Assembly (NCBI GenBank): GCA_001796965.1
Contig: MGOA01000169.1
Span: 1-7,480 of the forward strand
Direction: 5' to 3'
DNA length: 7,480 nucleotides
Origin: Chloroflexi bacterium RBG_16_64_43
Lineage (GTDB): Bacteria; Chloroflexota; Anaerolineae; Anaerolineales; RBG-16-64-43
Positions 6,760 to 7,480 of the stretch are shown one piece after another. A program made the translations under genes and the position numbers. The notes beneath the pieces are model-generated. The model made no database searches and had not been told where the DNA came from. It saw only the letters and a list, made by a program, of their open reading frames with translations. The stretch's first letter is position 1; each line of letters begins with the position of its first letter.

Positions 6760-7480
6760 AATCAATGTCCTGTTCACGAGCGCCGGGCGGCGCGTAGAAC
6801 TGCTGCGCGCCTTCCGCCGGGCCTATCTCGAATTGGGTTTGCCGGGGCGCATCCTGGTCGCCGATATCGACCCTCTGGCGCCGAGCCACCAAGCGGCGGA
6901 TACTTCGTTTGTCGTCCCGCGCCTGGAGGATAGTGAATACCTGCCCGCCCTTGAGCGGATTATCCGCGATGAACGGGTCAGGCTTGTCTTTCCCCTGATC
7001 GACCCGGATGTGCTCATGCTCGCGCGGCACCGCGAGGAACTCGAACGAGCAGGGGCACGAGTGGTCGTCGTCGACCAAGAGGCGGCCGAGACGGCGAGCG
7101 ATAAATGGCGCACGCACGCCTTCTTCAACGAACTGGGGTTGCCAACTCCGCGCACCTGGTTGCCGAAGGAAGTGCCCGCCGCCGGTCTTGAATACCCGGT
7201 GTTCATCAAGCCGCGCGGCGGCAGCGCGGGCAAGGGTGCCTTCAAGGTGGAAGACCCTTACCAGCTCGAGTTCTTTTCTTCGTATGTCGAGAATCCGATT
7301 ATTCAGGAGTTCATTCCCGGCGCCGAAATCACCAGCGATGTCTTCTGTGGAGTCGGAGGCGACTTGTGGGCGGTGGTCTCGCGCCGGCGGATCGAGGTGC
7401 GCTGGGGTGAGGTGGCCAAGGGGGTCACGGTGTCGGAGCCGCGCATCTGGGAGGGCTGCCGGCAGATTGCCGCGCGCTGG
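6734..7480 (+). CDS. ATP-grasp ligase (carbamoyl-phosphate-synthase-large-subunit-like), 3'-partial
   Basis: ATP-grasp enzymes use ATP to activate a carboxylate as an acyl phosphate and join it to an amine or other nucleophile, so this may add an amide or amino-acid-like group to a sugar (inference). The frame runs open from TTG 6734 to the right edge (249 codons, no stop), so the C-terminal metal- and ATP-binding part is missing. Read here: NVLFTSAGRRVELLRAF 11-27 (beta1 of the N-terminal pre-ATP-grasp fold), VADIDPLAPSHQA 42-54, FPLIDPDVLMLA 86-97, SDKWRTHAFF 122-131 followed by LGLPTPRT 134-141, the ATP-binding FIKPRGGSAGKG 157-168 with candidate Lys159 and a Gly-rich loop, and QEFIPGAEITSDVF 191-204 with hinge Glu192 and further conserved acids. 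The TTG start gives an 8-residue leader (SSPESSAE) and a 26-nt overlap with the methyltransferase. A short ATG frame at 6765 is in the wrong phase and stops at once. Related proteins occur in surface-polysaccharide loci; the true substrate is unknown. Confidence 0.85.
   Translation, partial: MSSPESSAEINVLFTSAGRRVELLRAFRRAYLELGLPGRILVADIDPLAPSHQAADTSFVVPRLEDSEYLPALERIIRDERVRLVFPLIDPDVLMLARHREELERAGARVVVVDQEAAETASDKWRTHAFFNELGLPTPRTWLPKEVPAAGLEYPVFIKPRGGSAGKGAFKVEDPYQLEFFSSYVENPIIQEFIPGAEITSDVFCGVGGDLWAVVSRRRIEVRWGEVAKGVTVSEPRIWEGCRQIAARW

Larger units (their letters stand above)
1..7480 (+). other. Polysaccharide-biosynthesis operon segment without intergenic DNA
   Basis: Six consecutive plus-strand genes abut with overlaps of 4 nt (GTGA, 1964-1967), 1 nt (TAGTG, base 4156), 4 nt (ATGA, 5421-5424), 8 nt (6082-6089) and 26 nt (6734-6759). 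No gap exceeds a few bases, so no internal promoter or terminator is expected and none was seen. The mix of an initiating phosphoglycosyltransferase, a GT4 enzyme, sugar-modifying oxidoreductase, methyltransferase and ATP-grasp genes, and a lyase-fold gene supports a single surface-glycan pathway. The transcript begins before and ends after this window. Confidence 0.85.

Noticed and set aside
6615..6797. 60-codon plus-strand frame across the methyltransferase/ATP-grasp junction
   Set aside because: It is in a different phase from both neighbouring genes, has no domain, and contains the misleading ATG at 6765. The ATP-grasp frame from TTG 6734 is the coding one.
1..7480. CRISPR array, phage or insertion-sequence material, tRNA or toxin-antitoxin module
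   Set aside because: No regularly spaced repeats, transposase or integrase motifs, tRNA-like cloverleaf or small paired genes were seen. The whole window is occupied by six conserved polysaccharide-locus genes.

Overview
The window is one densely packed, plus-strand run of six genes from a cell-surface polysaccharide (capsule, exopolysaccharide or O-antigen type) biosynthesis locus. The DNA is strongly GC-rich, and codon third positions are mostly G or C in every gene. Together with an undecaprenyl-phosphate sugar transferase of the small PglC type, this fits a high-GC bacterium, most likely Gram-negative such as a pseudomonadote. The sequence alone does not fix the phylum.

Layout from left to right: (1) the C-terminal part of a two-domain oxidoreductase, an MDR alcohol-dehydrogenase-like half fused to a Gfo/Idh/MocA half, cut by the left edge; (2) a 730-residue heparinase II/III-like protein; (3) a GT4 glycosyltransferase of the WbuB-like group; (4) a monotopic bacterial sugar transferase that should start the lipid-linked glycan; (5) a class I SAM-dependent methyltransferase; (6) the first 249 residues of an ATP-grasp ligase, cut by the right edge. 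Gene 6 starts at a TTG behind a GGAGG Shine-Dalgarno sequence.

There is no intergenic DNA. Every start codon overlaps the previous stop (GTGA, TAGTG, ATGA, then 8-nt and 26-nt overlaps), so the genes are probably one translationally coupled mRNA. The promoter and terminator would lie outside the window. I saw no convincing promoter, terminator, tRNA, rRNA, ncRNA, CRISPR array, insertion sequence or attachment site.

Working model (inference): the sugar transferase loads a sugar phosphate onto undecaprenyl phosphate and the GT4 enzyme extends it. The oxidoreductase makes or tailors an unusual (perhaps keto or uronic) sugar. The methyltransferase and ATP-grasp ligase add methyl and amide/amino-acid-like decorations, and the heparinase-like protein acts on a uronate-containing intermediate or product. 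The components are known families. The unsettled points are the role of a lyase-fold protein without a visible signal peptide in a biosynthetic operon, the loss of classical zinc ligands in the dehydrogenase half, and the substrate of the ATP-grasp ligase.
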